The position numbers were made by a program, and so were the translations under genes. Positions 1 through 7,119 of a stretch of 8,562 bases of DNA are shown one piece after another (position 1 is the first letter of the stretch; the number at the start of each line of letters is the position of its first letter). The notes below the pieces were generated by a model that did not search any database, was not told the origin of the DNA, and saw only the letters and a list, made by a program, of their open reading frames with translations. This stretch comes from Deltaproteobacteria bacterium (GTDB lineage Bacteria > Desulfobacterota > DSM-4660 > Desulfatiglandales > Desulfatiglandaceae): the NCBI GenBank assembly GCA_018644785.1, contig JABGPV010000224.1, positions 1-8,562 of the forward strand, written 5' to 3'.

Positions 1-368
1 AGGGGATAATTCTTTTGGTGGACGACGAAGAAATGGTTTTAGAAGTCGGCAAAGAGCTATTAAACCACCTGGGATATGAAGTCCTGCTGGCTGAAAATGG
101 TCGGGAGGCTCTGGAATTATACAAGAAAAACCAGGACGAGATTGATTTGGTTCTTCTTGACATGGTGATGCCCGTGATGGGGGGCGGGGAAGCCTTTGAC
201 AGGATGAAAGAGATCAACGCCAATGTGAAGGTCCTTCTCTCAAGCGGATATAGTTTAGAAGGAGAAGCGAAAGAGATATTGAAACGTGGATGTGATGCCT
301 TTATCCAAAAACCTTTCAAGATTGAGCAGCTTTCTCAGAAACTGAGGGGGATTTTAGACAAGAAATAG
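1..368 (+). CDS. Receiver (REC) domain, C-terminal end of a hybrid histidine kinase or response regulator (5' partial)
   Basis: The reading frame is open to the left edge and starts mid-protein with the residues GIILLVDDEE, the first beta strand and acidic pocket of a CheY-like receiver domain. Counting from the TTG at 15, the Asp pair is at 3-4, the phosphoacceptor Asp is at 49 (LVLLDMVMP), the conserved Ser/Thr is in LLSSGYS (about 76-77), and the conserved Lys is at 99 (QKPF). The domain is complete and ends in a short tail (ILDKK) with no output domain after it. In Desulfobacterota this style of receiver, beginning ILLVDDEE and ending right after helix 5, is typical of the last domain of PAS/histidine-kinase hybrids, where it takes phosphate from the kinase His. 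A stand-alone CheY-like regulator with its start outside the window is the alternative. TTG at 15 is not a credible start because strand 1 begins before it. The partner and signal cannot be judged from here. Confidence 0.85.
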   Translation, partial: GIILLVDDEEMVLEVGKELLNHLGYEVLLAENGREALELYKKNQDEIDLVLLDMVMPVMGGGEAFDRMKEINANVKVLLSSGYSLEGEAKEILKRGCDAFIQKPFKIEQLSQKLRGILDKK

Positions 369-484
369 GTCCATGTATGCGGTTATTTCGGAGGGGATAT
401 TCCTGAAAGCCTTTTTTCTTGCTTAAGGTTGTTACCATCACCCTGCCACAAGATCCCGATAAAGAATTATTTCACGGATCAGCT

Positions 485-491
485 GAGGAAG
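485..491 (+). promoter_or_regulatory. Ribosome binding site deciding the permease start
   Basis: GAGGAAG lies about five bases before the ATG at 497. This supports ATG 497 over the upstream TTG at 419, which has no such motif and would add 26 hydrophilic residues without resemblance to the family. Confidence 0.6.
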
Positions 492-496
492 AAAGA

Positions 497-1774
497 ATGG
501 CAGTCAAGAGCGATAATTCAGTAAACCTGAACTGGAAAGAGAGCGTCAGGTTTCGGTTTGAGGATTGGGGATGGGTCGTTATCAACATCGGCATGGGCAT
601 CGGTGCGGGCATCGCCATGCTGCCGGTGGAGATCGGCATGAAGGGATTCTGGGTATTCATGCTCGCTGCCGTGATTGGATATCCATCCATGTATCTTTTT
701 CAGAGGGTTTTTGTAAATTCCCTCGTGGAAGCAAAATCATGCAAAGACTATCCCGGCATTATCTCCGAATACCTAGGGGAAAACTGGGGGGCCGGTATCG
801 GATTTCTCTATTTCCTCATGCTGATCATCTGGTATTTTGTCTATTCGGAGACGGTTATCCAGGACAGCGCATCCTATCTGAAAACCTTTGGTGTTACGGC
901 TTCGGATCTATCCGCCGATCCCCTGTACATCATAGGAGTGATCTCTTTTCTGACAGTTATTGCTGCCATCGGGGAAAAGCTCCTCTTCAAATTGTCCAGC
1001 GTGCTGGCGTTGACCGTTCTAACGATCATTCTCCTCATGAGTTTCGCCATGATTCCCGATTGGAACGCCAAAAATATTGCGGTGGCACCCGGCGCCGTCA
1101 CGCTTTCAAAGGATGCCATTGTCATGCTTCCGTTTGTGCTTACCTCCATCCTTTTTATTCAGTCCCTCAGCCCCATGGTGGTTTTTTTCAGACAGAACAG
1201 CCATTCGTCCAAGGCTGCGCGTTTCCGTTCCCTGCGGGCGATGAACCTGGCCTTCGGGATTCTTTTTGTGGTGGTTTTCTTCTATGCCAACTCCTTTAAC
1301 CTAGTCATCAGCCAGGGGCAGGCAACAGAGGCGTTTAATCAAAACGTGTCGGCTCTGGCTATCGCAGCCAAAGGGTCAAAGCATGTTTATGTTTCCGTTC
1401 TGGCGGTGATGCTGGATATTTTTGCGGTCACCTGTTGTTTCTTCTCGGTTTTCCTGGGCCTCAAGGAGGGAACCCGCGGGCTTGTTTTCAATTTCCTCAA
1501 ACGCTTTGAGGTCGAAAACCGGATCAACAAGCGGTTATTGGACTGGATCATCGCTGTTTTTCTCGTGCTTCTGGCAACCGGGAATACCTTTGCCGATATC
1601 AAGTTGCTCTATTTTACATGGATATGCAGCCCGATTTTCGGGATTGTGGGATGTTTTGTCCCCGTTTACCTGGTCTACAGGCTCCCGCAACTCCACAAAT
1701 ACAAAGGTCCGCATCTCTACCTCATAATTTTCGTGGGGGGTCTTCTCTGTTTGTCGCCTTTTCTAGCGTTATGA
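497..1774 (+). CDS. cyuP: CyuP/YhaO-like cysteine/serine permease (HAAAP family)
   Basis: Inner-membrane amino acid permease of the hydroxy/aromatic amino acid permease family, which also contains SdaC and TdcC. From ATG 497 the protein has 425 residues, close to the length of E. coli YhaO (CyuP), and about eleven hydrophobic segments. The first (about 24-45) carries INIGMGIGAGIAMLP, the unwound-helix glycine motif of the family. Segments that I recall as shared with E. coli YhaO include KDYP (83-86), SASYLKTFGVT (124-134), GEKLLFK (159-165), LPFVLTSILFIQSLSPMV (211-228), RAMNLAFGILFV (247-258), QNVSALAIAA (282-291), ICSPIFGIVGC (376-386) and LHKYKG (399-404). In E. coli YhaO sits next to the cysteine desulfidase YhaM and the pair is named cyuPA. 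Here the desulfidase gene also lies next door but converges on this gene, which supports cysteine (possibly serine) as substrate. The orthology rests on remembered sequence rather than a database search. No clear promoter was found in 369-496. Confidence 0.85.
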   Translation: MAVKSDNSVNLNWKESVRFRFEDWGWVVINIGMGIGAGIAMLPVEIGMKGFWVFMLAAVIGYPSMYLFQRVFVNSLVEAKSCKDYPGIISEYLGENWGAGIGFLYFLMLIIWYFVYSETVIQDSASYLKTFGVTASDLSADPLYIIGVISFLTVIAAIGEKLLFKLSSVLALTVLTIILLMSFAMIPDWNAKNIAVAPGAVTLSKDAIVMLPFVLTSILFIQSLSPMVVFFRQNSHSSKAARFRSLRAMNLAFGILFVVVFFYANSFNLVISQGQATEAFNQNVSALAIAAKGSKHVYVSVLAVMLDIFAVTCCFFSVFLGLKEGTRGLVFNFLKRFEVENRINKRLLDWIIAVFLVLLATGNTFADIKLLYFTWICSPIFGIVGCFVPVYLVYRLPQLHKYKGPHLYLIIFVGGLLCLSPFLAL

Positions 1775-1815
1775 GCGAAGATCCTTTGGTGAACGGTTCC
1801 TGAAGGAGTGGCTTT

Positions 1816-3147
1816 TTAGGCGCATTTGGTCAGCATGATATTCAGGATGGCCGGGTCCATTCCCCCGAGGCCCGATTGGACGAGTTTTCCCAGGTTGCGC
1901 ATGGACTCTTCCGGGCTCTCTCCAATGATGCCGTCAACCGGTTTGACCACGGTGCCTTGCAGGGCCATGAGCGCGCTCTTGACCCCCGAGGAAACAGCTT
2001 CGCCGACCTTGAGGGCACAACTGGTTTTGGCTCCGTCGCACAAAAGCGTGGCGGTATTTTCAATATGGTTTTTGATGGCCCCTCCGATTTTTTCAGCCGT
2101 GCCGCCCAGCAGGTATGTTAATCCCGCCGCAACACCGGACCCTCCGGCCACGGCGCTGCCGCAAAGAGGCCCGATTCTTCCCACGAGGGTTTTGATGTAG
2201 CAGGTCACGAGATAACTGAGGGTCACCGATTTTATGAGAAGCAAATTGTCTTCAATGGTGGCGAATTCGCTGGCCGCCACGATGGGCGTCCCCGCGGAAA
2301 TGCCTTGATTTCCGCTTCCGGCCAAGGTCATGGCTGGAAGCATGACCCCGCCCATTCGGGAATCAATCCCCGCCGCGGCAAACATGCCGCCGGCAAGAAC
2401 CATATCATTTTTAAGAAGTCCCTGGCGCAGCAGACTTTGCTGGGTTTTGCCCACCCCCAGACCCGGGCCATGGGAGAATCCATACCGCACCAGGCGCATG
2501 TTGAGATCGATTCCCCGTTGAATATAGGTGGCGTCGTCCCTGTTCATGCCGTCGGACAGGTCCACCAACTCTTCCAGGGAGAGGGAAGTGAGCCAGGGTC
2601 CCAGGTCCTTGGCACTCAACTCCTCGCTTACGGTCCCCGCCAGAAGCGGGTGATCCTGCTGCGGTTGACCATCCATGCCGAGGAATTGGATGTGATCGTG
2701 TCTCCCTGCTATCACGGCCTCTGCCGTATGGCCCCCGGCCTTGACAACTGTCTTGACATAGAGCCCATCGTGCCCTTCTTTGATGCCCGCAGAAACCTTG
2801 CCATTTTTCAAAAGCGATTCAGCATCCTCGATTCCTTGTTTATCCACTGTCGAGAATACCTGGAGGCTGTTTTTGGGTTTTCCGGCAACGGCCCCCAGGG
2901 CCGCAGCCAAAGGAATACCGCTTCGGCCCCCGGATCCGGGAATTATGACGCCCATGGCATTCTTGTAGATGTTGGGATCCGTGGTCACTTCAATAAATTC
3001 AATATCCGGGTTTTCCAGAAGTGCGGCTGCGGCGGCCGCACAAAGTCCGATGGCGGCAGGCTCCGTGCAGCCCAGGCCCGGATCGGTCTCAATGTGCAAA
3101 AGGTGTCTTGCCTTGTTATGAAGTATGTCTTTCAGCGTGAATCCCAT
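1816..3147 (-). CDS. cyuA: L-cysteine desulfidase, UPF0597 / CyuA (YhaM) family
   Basis: Cytosolic [4Fe-4S] enzyme family that splits L-cysteine to pyruvate, ammonia and sulfide, related to the serine dehydratase alpha chain. The product is 443 residues, near the E. coli YhaM length. Visible motifs: GLGCTEPAAIGL with Cys27; YKNAMGVIIPGSG (61-73); SRMGGVMLPAMTLAGSGNQG (263-282), the family signature; GPLCGSAVAGGSG with Cys329; and LLCDGAKTSCALKVG with Cys370 and Cys377. The archaeal enzyme MJ1025 uses three cysteines (25, 282, 322) around its cluster; Cys27, Cys329 and Cys370 have matching order and similar spacing. ATG 3147 was chosen because a full AGGAGG site precedes it by six bases and family homology begins there. 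The same frame stays open to 3300, but that extension looks unrelated. The gene ends 41 bases from the convergent permease gene, and the two form a plausible cysteine uptake and breakdown pair. Action on serine instead cannot be excluded. Confidence 0.88.
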   Translation of the reverse strand: MGFTLKDILHNKARHLLHIETDPGLGCTEPAAIGLCAAAAAALLENPDIEFIEVTTDPNIYKNAMGVIIPGSGGRSGIPLAAALGAVAGKPKNSLQVFSTVDKQGIEDAESLLKNGKVSAGIKEGHDGLYVKTVVKAGGHTAEAVIAGRHDHIQFLGMDGQPQQDHPLLAGTVSEELSAKDLGPWLTSLSLEELVDLSDGMNRDDATYIQRGIDLNMRLVRYGFSHGPGLGVGKTQQSLLRQGLLKNDMVLAGGMFAAAGIDSRMGGVMLPAMTLAGSGNQGISAGTPIVAASEFATIEDNLLLIKSVTLSYLVTCYIKTLVGRIGPLCGSAVAGGSGVAAGLTYLLGGTAEKIGGAIKNHIENTATLLCDGAKTSCALKVGEAVSSGVKSALMALQGTVVKPVDGIIGESPEESMRNLGKLVQSGLGGMDPAILNIMLTKCA

Positions 3148-3153
3148 TATTCG

Positions 3154-3159
3154 CCTCCT
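3154..3159 (-). promoter_or_regulatory. Consensus Shine-Dalgarno of the desulfidase gene
   Basis: The minus strand reads AGGAGG six bases before ATG 3147. This fixes the start of cyuA and argues against the 51-residue longer form starting at 3300. Confidence 0.8.
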
Positions 3160-3296
3160 GATGTTGATGCCGGCCCCAAATAAGTGAGCGGCTTTTTGTC
3201 GGCCCATTTGAATCTCGTAAAGGATTTCAAAGTAGTGTTTTTGATTTCCCTTTTCAAGAAAAAACAAAGCGTTTGCAAGGGGGGCCGCATTTGATG

Positions 3297-3413
3297 CCAT
3301 TCCTCCTGGGTATATTGTGCGTCGTGAACAATGAAATCAGCATTCTTCATGAATCCTTCTATTCGTTGATTCTGTTCAGCGGCTACCTGCTCTCCTTCGT
3401 GGGCTGAGCAGAA
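3297..3413 (-). pseudogene. Remnant of a metallo-beta-lactamase-fold hydrolase (internal fragment)
   Basis: A 39-codon stretch on the minus strand opens after a TAA and contains HEGEQ, then NQRIEGFMKNADFIVHDAQ, then YTQEEW. The run AD-x-IVHDAQYT-x-EE is the strand and metal-ligand segment seen in PqqB/RomA-like metallo-beta-lactamase-fold hydrolases, where it is followed by GWGHS and further on by a histidine motif. Here it is followed in frame by MRPPLQTLCFF, which has no family resemblance. The expected GWGHS and the N-terminal HxHxDH motif are not visible in any minus-strand frame nearby. The fragment therefore looks like a decayed or truncated gene left between cyuA and the glycosyltransferase operon. 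Only one motif region is available, so chance similarity is possible. Confidence 0.5.
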
Positions 3414-3478
3414 TTACGGCCTTGATCATCCTTTCGACAATGTTGAATTTGTCTTGGGATTACCTTAATCGTTTGTCC

Positions 3479-3541
3479 AAAAGGAACTTCCTTACAACAG
3501 CTCCATTCCAACCCAATACCACAGATATTGTGGTTCCTTTT
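3479..3541. repeat. Nested inverted repeats in front of the glycosyltransferase promoter
   Basis: The outer arms AAAAGGAAC (3479-3487) and GTTCCTTTT (3533-3541) are exact reverse complements. Overlapping the right arm is a shorter perfect dyad, ACCACA-GATAT-TGTGGT (3518-3534). A third small dyad, AAGGAA-C-TTCCTT, spans 3481-3493. The compact dyad ends 10 bases before the -35 box of the promoter at 3545, roughly where an activator would bind. It could equally form RNA structure in a transcript from further upstream, for example a terminator-like stem. Confidence 0.45.
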
Positions 3542-3544
3542 TTC

Positions 3545-3573
3545 TTGACCTACCATTTTGTTTTTTCTATAGT
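3545..3573 (+). promoter_or_regulatory. Sigma70-like promoter for the glycosyltransferase operon
   Basis: TTGACC (3545-3550, five of six consensus bases) is separated by exactly 17 bases from TATAGT (3568-3573, five of six). Transcription would start near 3580, giving an untranslated leader of about 130 bases before ATG 3711. It faces the GT9 gene and lies right after the inverted-repeat cluster. The leader carries no recognised riboswitch. Confidence 0.6.
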
Positions 3574-3710
3574 TCCACGCCAAATAGCAGATTCTCACCA
3601 TCTCATCCCATCCGGTATCCTGCCACGATTATGCGCGGCTGGAAAGTCGCTTCCACAGGGTTATGTTTTCAAAATGAGTAGTGCTGAAAGTAAAGTTGCT
3701 TGGTAAAATC

Positions 3711-4937
3711 ATGGAAATCGAGATTCAGCGAAAAATAGACAGGATTGTCGGCAAAGCCATTTGCCGTCTGCTTTCCCTGTTTCCTCGAAAGAAGGAGAAG
3801 GGAGGGATTACAACCTCATCGCCAAGAATTCTGGTCATACTCCTCTCCGAAATGGGGAGCCTTGTGCTGGCCCACCCCATGTTTACTTATTTAAAAAAGC
3901 ATCACCCCGGGGCTGAAATTTTTGTGCTGGTGTTTAAAAAGAACAGGGAATGTCTGGAAACCCTGAATATTGTTCCAGCAAGAAACATTCTGACAGTCCA
4001 TGGGGATTCGTTGACGGCATTGTTGAAGGACAGCATCCGGTTCGTATTCCGGATGCGAAAAGAGAAACTCGACGGGGTTATTGACTGTGAACTCTTTTCA
4101 AGGATCAGCAGTATTTACGCATTTCTAAGCGGCGCCGGGTTGCGCGTGGGGTTTCATCCTCACACCCAGGAGGGCCTTTACAGAGGTGGTTTTATCAACC
4201 GACCCGTTCTCTATAACCCCTACCGCCACATATCCCGGCAGTTTGTGACTTTGGCGAAGGCAATGGAAAATGGGGATGGTTTCCCCATGGTGAAACGGAA
4301 CGTGGATGAGGATGTTTTTGGTATCCCAACGCTGAATCCGAATGCGGATCAGCAGGAACTCTTGAAGATCAGGCTGAAAAGGGACTTTCCGGAAACCACT
4401 GGAAAAGAACTGGTTTTACTTTATCCGGGAGGTGGCCTGCTTCCCATACGGGCATGGCCTTTGAACAATTATTGCACAATTGCCACGAACCTGCTTGCAG
4501 AAGGCTATGTTGTGGGCATTATCGGAATGAAAGAAGATACGCCCCTGGCCGAACTCATCTCGTCAAAGTGTCAAAGCCAATATTGCATTGATCTCACCGG
4601 TTATACCCGAACCATCATGGAGTTGATCACCCTTCTTCATTTCGGGTCCCTTCTCATCACCAACGATGGGGGCCCCGGGCATTTTGCTTCGTTGACGCCG
4701 ATTCCATCCATTATTTTCTTTGGCCCGGAAACCCCGGCCCTGTATGGTCCGCTGAGTGAAAAGGCGGTGAGCTTTTATGAGCCATTGCCTTGTTCTCCGT
4801 GTGTTACCGCCTATAACCATCGTGAATCTCCGTGTGACGGGAACAATGTGTGTCTTAAAGCCATTCATCCGGAGGAAGTGTTTGAAAAGGCCTGCGAGTT
4901 ACTGAAAATAGACACTATTTCTCCTATCATCTTATGA
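3711..4937 (+). CDS. Glycosyltransferase family 9 (ADP-heptose:LPS heptosyltransferase-like)
   Basis: GT-B fold transferase of family GT9, the family of the heptosyltransferases WaaC, WaaF and WaaQ, which add sugars to lipopolysaccharide core on the cytoplasmic face of the inner membrane. The protein is 408 residues from ATG 3711. The N-terminal Rossmann half begins RILVILLSEMGSLVLAHPMF (39-58), the usual GT9 opening. The C-terminal half has LLYPGGGLLPIRAWP (236-250), then LLITNDGGPGHFASL (314-328) and IFFGPETPALYGPL (335-348), matching the nucleotide-sugar side of the fold. Near the end, Cys361, Cys364, Cys375 and Cys381 form a CxxC plus two-cysteine pattern. A GTG at 3681 in the same frame would add ten residues; neither start has a strong ribosome site, so the start is uncertain. 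The stop overlaps the next start (ATGA), implying coupled translation. The exact sugar and acceptor cannot be read from the sequence. Confidence 0.85.
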   Translation: MEIEIQRKIDRIVGKAICRLLSLFPRKKEKGGITTSSPRILVILLSEMGSLVLAHPMFTYLKKHHPGAEIFVLVFKKNRECLETLNIVPARNILTVHGDSLTALLKDSIRFVFRMRKEKLDGVIDCELFSRISSIYAFLSGAGLRVGFHPHTQEGLYRGGFINRPVLYNPYRHISRQFVTLAKAMENGDGFPMVKRNVDEDVFGIPTLNPNADQQELLKIRLKRDFPETTGKELVLLYPGGGLLPIRAWPLNNYCTIATNLLAEGYVVGIIGMKEDTPLAELISSKCQSQYCIDLTGYTRTIMELITLLHFGSLLITNDGGPGHFASLTPIPSIIFFGPETPALYGPLSEKAVSFYEPLPCSPCVTAYNHRESPCDGNNVCLKAIHPEEVFEKACELLKIDTISPIIL

Positions 4938-7090
4938 ACAGACCCTCACATTCCATTCTTTCGGTAATCTCGTGGAGTTGGCGCCAGCGTCACCGTTTCT
5001 TTAAATTCGGTTTGGTGGGGCTCAGCGGCATCGTCATCAACCAGGCAGTTCTGTGGATGTGTCAGGAGCATGTTTTTTCGAGTATCGAGAACCTTTCGCT
5101 TCGTCTAAACCTTTCCATGGCGGTCGGAATTCTGCTGAGTATGACGAATAACTTCCACTGGAACCGCCGGTGGACTTGGAAAGATCGCGAGCGTGCTCAG
5201 AAGCTGCCCATTGTGCATCTGTACCTGCAGTACGCTGCCGCTAACTGGGCAGGCATCCTGGCCCAGGTGACCATCACCAATCTGCTGACAATGTGGATGC
5301 CCTATTTGCTGGCCAATCTGTTCGGTATCGGTGTGGGATGCGTGGTCAACTATATTTTAAATGACCTGTGGACCTACCGCCATGTCAGCACCGAGGTCAT
5401 CGATCCCGAAGCGGGGCAACCGGACCGGGGGCGACTGGGGGCGCCGCTGGTCGTCGGTGGGCTTATTCTCTCTTTGTGTACCTATTTGCAGGGTCTTGGC
5501 TCGCTGCACATTCTTCGCAACGGCGACGAATTGGTGTACATGCACATCACACGCGTGACCAGTATCGCCAAGCAGTGGCTGCCCTTGCAGGGCATCCCGA
5601 GCATGGGAAACACCAAGCCGCCACTGCTGTTCTGGCAGGGGCTGATAAGCACGGATTGGGGGAGTCACTGGTCGGTGGAGGCGTTGCGCTGGCCCTGTGT
5701 GATGTGGACCTTCGGTACGGCGCTGCTCTGCGGCCTGCTGGGGTGGCGATTGTCCGGGCGTGATTTGTTCAAGGGGGCGCTGGCGGCGCTCTTCTATCTG
5801 GCTTTCTTCAGCACCTACCGCTACGGGCGGCCCTATCTTACCAATCCACCCGAAACATTCTGGGTGTTCGCATGCTTCTTCACCATGCTGTGGTGGAAGC
5901 CGCGATCCTTCGATTCGCGCTTCGTTTTCCCCACTATCCTGGGTGTGCTCGCAGGCATGGCGCTGCTGACCAAAAGTTTCGCCCAACTGCTGCCCATCGG
6001 CGTGGGGCTATCGTGGTGGCACCTGCATGTGCGCGGGTGGCGCGTGACCTCATTTGTGCGCCATTCACTGCCGGGTCTCGTCTGGACGGCACTGCTGTCC
6101 CTGGGCATGTTCTCGCTGTGGTTCGTGTTCGACCCTGAACCCGCGGCCATCTGGCGCGAGTTCGTGGTGGGGGAGAATGTGGGCAAAATGGCGAGCGGCA
6201 TCGGAAGCTGGTTTGCGGGGTTTCTGTGGGGCGGCGACAATGTCTGGAGCCTCGGCGGCAGCTGGTTCTTCAATGCGGGTCTCTTGGCTTTTCCCCTGTT
6301 CGGTTTGATGGTGGAATGCTGGAAGCACCGTCGCACCCTGCTCGATGAGGAGCGGCTGCTGTGGATCTGGGTGTTTGCCATCTTCATGGTGTTCTGCATT
6401 CCCAGTCAGCGTAGCGGGCGTTATCTGCTGGAGGGGATGCCTGCGCTGGCGGTGCTGCTGGCGACGCGTTGCCAGCATGTGGGGCGCTACACTTTTGTGG
6501 TGTCGCTGTCTGGCGCCATTGCGGTGCTGCTGTCCATCGGATGGCTCTCGTTTCTGCTGGCGCGCGAGGTGGGTATTCAGGCTTTCTCCTGGTGGCATTT
6601 CCCACTGGTGGTTGCTGCTATCGCGTTTGCAGTGACGGCCATCGCACGGCCGCGCTGGATCGCCATGTGCAGCGCAATCGCAGCCCTGTCGGTGTTCCTG
6701 TCGCTGTCCAGCTTTCTCTCTGTGTTCGATGCGCCGCTGGGCACCTACAACACGGCTGTTATCGAGGCCACCGCTGATCGCGTGGTGTGGACACCGGAGA
6801 AATTTCGATCGAAGGCGGAAACCCACCGCTTCCTGCTCCCTCATGCGGTGGTGCGCGGCTATCCAACCGGGGGAAAGCTGCCCGACGCACCCGTTCGTGG
6901 GCCCCATGACCTCATGGTGATTCAGCGGCCTCTGGATGCGCCGGCGCCTGCGGGGGCCATGGGTAGTCGCATCGATATTACCAGTCGCCACAAAGCCTGG
7001 CAGATCTGGGAAATGGCCACCGGCAACGTGAAGAAACACTTGTTCGCCCGGGAGTGGGTGGTACCAGCGGGTTCACTGCCGGCGCGCTGA
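4934..7090 (+). CDS. Fusion protein: GtrA-like flippase domain plus ArnT/PMT-like GT-C glycosyltransferase
   Basis: A polytopic inner-membrane protein of 718 residues made of two parts. Residues about 22-150 are a GtrA-type four-helix domain: FFKFGLVGLSGIVINQAVLW (22-41), SMTNNFHWNRRWTWKD (69-84) and VNYILNDLWTYRH (138-150). GtrA proteins are thought to move polyprenyl-phosphate-linked sugars across the membrane. After a charged Pro/Gly/Arg-rich linker (about 155-168), residues 170 to about 600 form a GT-C transferase with many membrane segments. It has the periplasmic acidic motif NGDE (196-199), a KPP motif followed by LLFW (228-234), and the late motif SGRYLLEGMPALAVLLA (494-510), reminiscent of ArnT and PMT_2 enzymes. 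A soluble tail of about 110 residues closes it. Without the GtrA part, about 558 residues remain, close to ArnT. It overlaps the GT9 gene by four bases (ATGA). Inferred role: flip a lipid-linked sugar and transfer it to lipid A, glycan or protein in the periplasm. Base composition is clearly more GC-rich in the GT-C part than in the GT9 gene. Confidence 0.8.
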   Translation: MNRPSHSILSVISWSWRQRHRFFKFGLVGLSGIVINQAVLWMCQEHVFSSIENLSLRLNLSMAVGILLSMTNNFHWNRRWTWKDRERAQKLPIVHLYLQYAAANWAGILAQVTITNLLTMWMPYLLANLFGIGVGCVVNYILNDLWTYRHVSTEVIDPEAGQPDRGRLGAPLVVGGLILSLCTYLQGLGSLHILRNGDELVYMHITRVTSIAKQWLPLQGIPSMGNTKPPLLFWQGLISTDWGSHWSVEALRWPCVMWTFGTALLCGLLGWRLSGRDLFKGALAALFYLAFFSTYRYGRPYLTNPPETFWVFACFFTMLWWKPRSFDSRFVFPTILGVLAGMALLTKSFAQLLPIGVGLSWWHLHVRGWRVTSFVRHSLPGLVWTALLSLGMFSLWFVFDPEPAAIWREFVVGENVGKMASGIGSWFAGFLWGGDNVWSLGGSWFFNAGLLAFPLFGLMVECWKHRRTLLDEERLLWIWVFAIFMVFCIPSQRSGRYLLEGMPALAVLLATRCQHVGRYTFVVSLSGAIAVLLSIGWLSFLLAREVGIQAFSWWHFPLVVAAIAFAVTAIARPRWIAMCSAIAALSVFLSLSSFLSVFDAPLGTYNTAVIEATADRVVWTPEKFRSKAETHRFLLPHAVVRGYPTGGKLPDAPVRGPHDLMVIQRPLDAPAPAGAMGSRIDITSRHKAWQIWEMATGNVKKHLFAREWVVPAGSLPAR

Positions 7091-7119
7091 CAGCGTGTGA
7101 GAATTCCAATGGCTGCGGT

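Larger units (their letters stand above)
3148..3710. other. Intergenic region without an intact gene
   Basis: About 560 bases between the desulfidase start and the glycosyltransferase start. Base use is richer in A and T than in the flanking genes, and open frames on both strands are short with no recognisable folds. It contains the candidate hydrolase remnant (3297-3413, minus), an inverted-repeat cluster (3479-3541) and a right-facing promoter (3545-3573). I found no convincing sigma70 promoter for cyuA here. The best candidate on the minus strand, TTGAAA then 17 bases then TACTTT (about 3263 down to 3235), matches only half of the -10 consensus. Confidence 0.6.

Noticed and set aside
1775..1815. 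Intrinsic terminator between the convergent permease and desulfidase genes
   Set aside because: TCCT-GA-AGGA before a short T run is the only dyad, with four-base arms and a two-base loop, too weak to call.
2305..3183. Long plus-strand open frame (292 codons) opposite the desulfidase gene
   Set aside because: It lies fully antisense to a clearly conserved gene, and its translation is rich in Gly, His and Arg with no recognisable motif. It is a shadow of codon bias.
3148..3300. N-terminal extension of the desulfidase reading frame up to 3300
   Set aside because: Family homology starts at MGFTLKDI, a consensus ribosome site fixes ATG 3147, and the extra 51 residues do not resemble the family.
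3422..3706. Plus-strand open frame of 94 codons in the intergenic region
   Set aside because: It spans the promoter and inverted repeats, has no ribosome site or recognisable motif, and overlaps the candidate GT9 start region.
5357..7039. Two long minus-strand open frames (209 and 324 codons) opposite the GtrA/GT-C fusion
   Set aside because: Their translations are rich in Gln, Arg, His and Pro, typical of antisense to GC-rich membrane-protein codons, with no domain resemblance.
7091..7119. Bidirectional terminator between the fusion gene and cobT
   Set aside because: The 29-base gap contains no GC-rich stem or T run.
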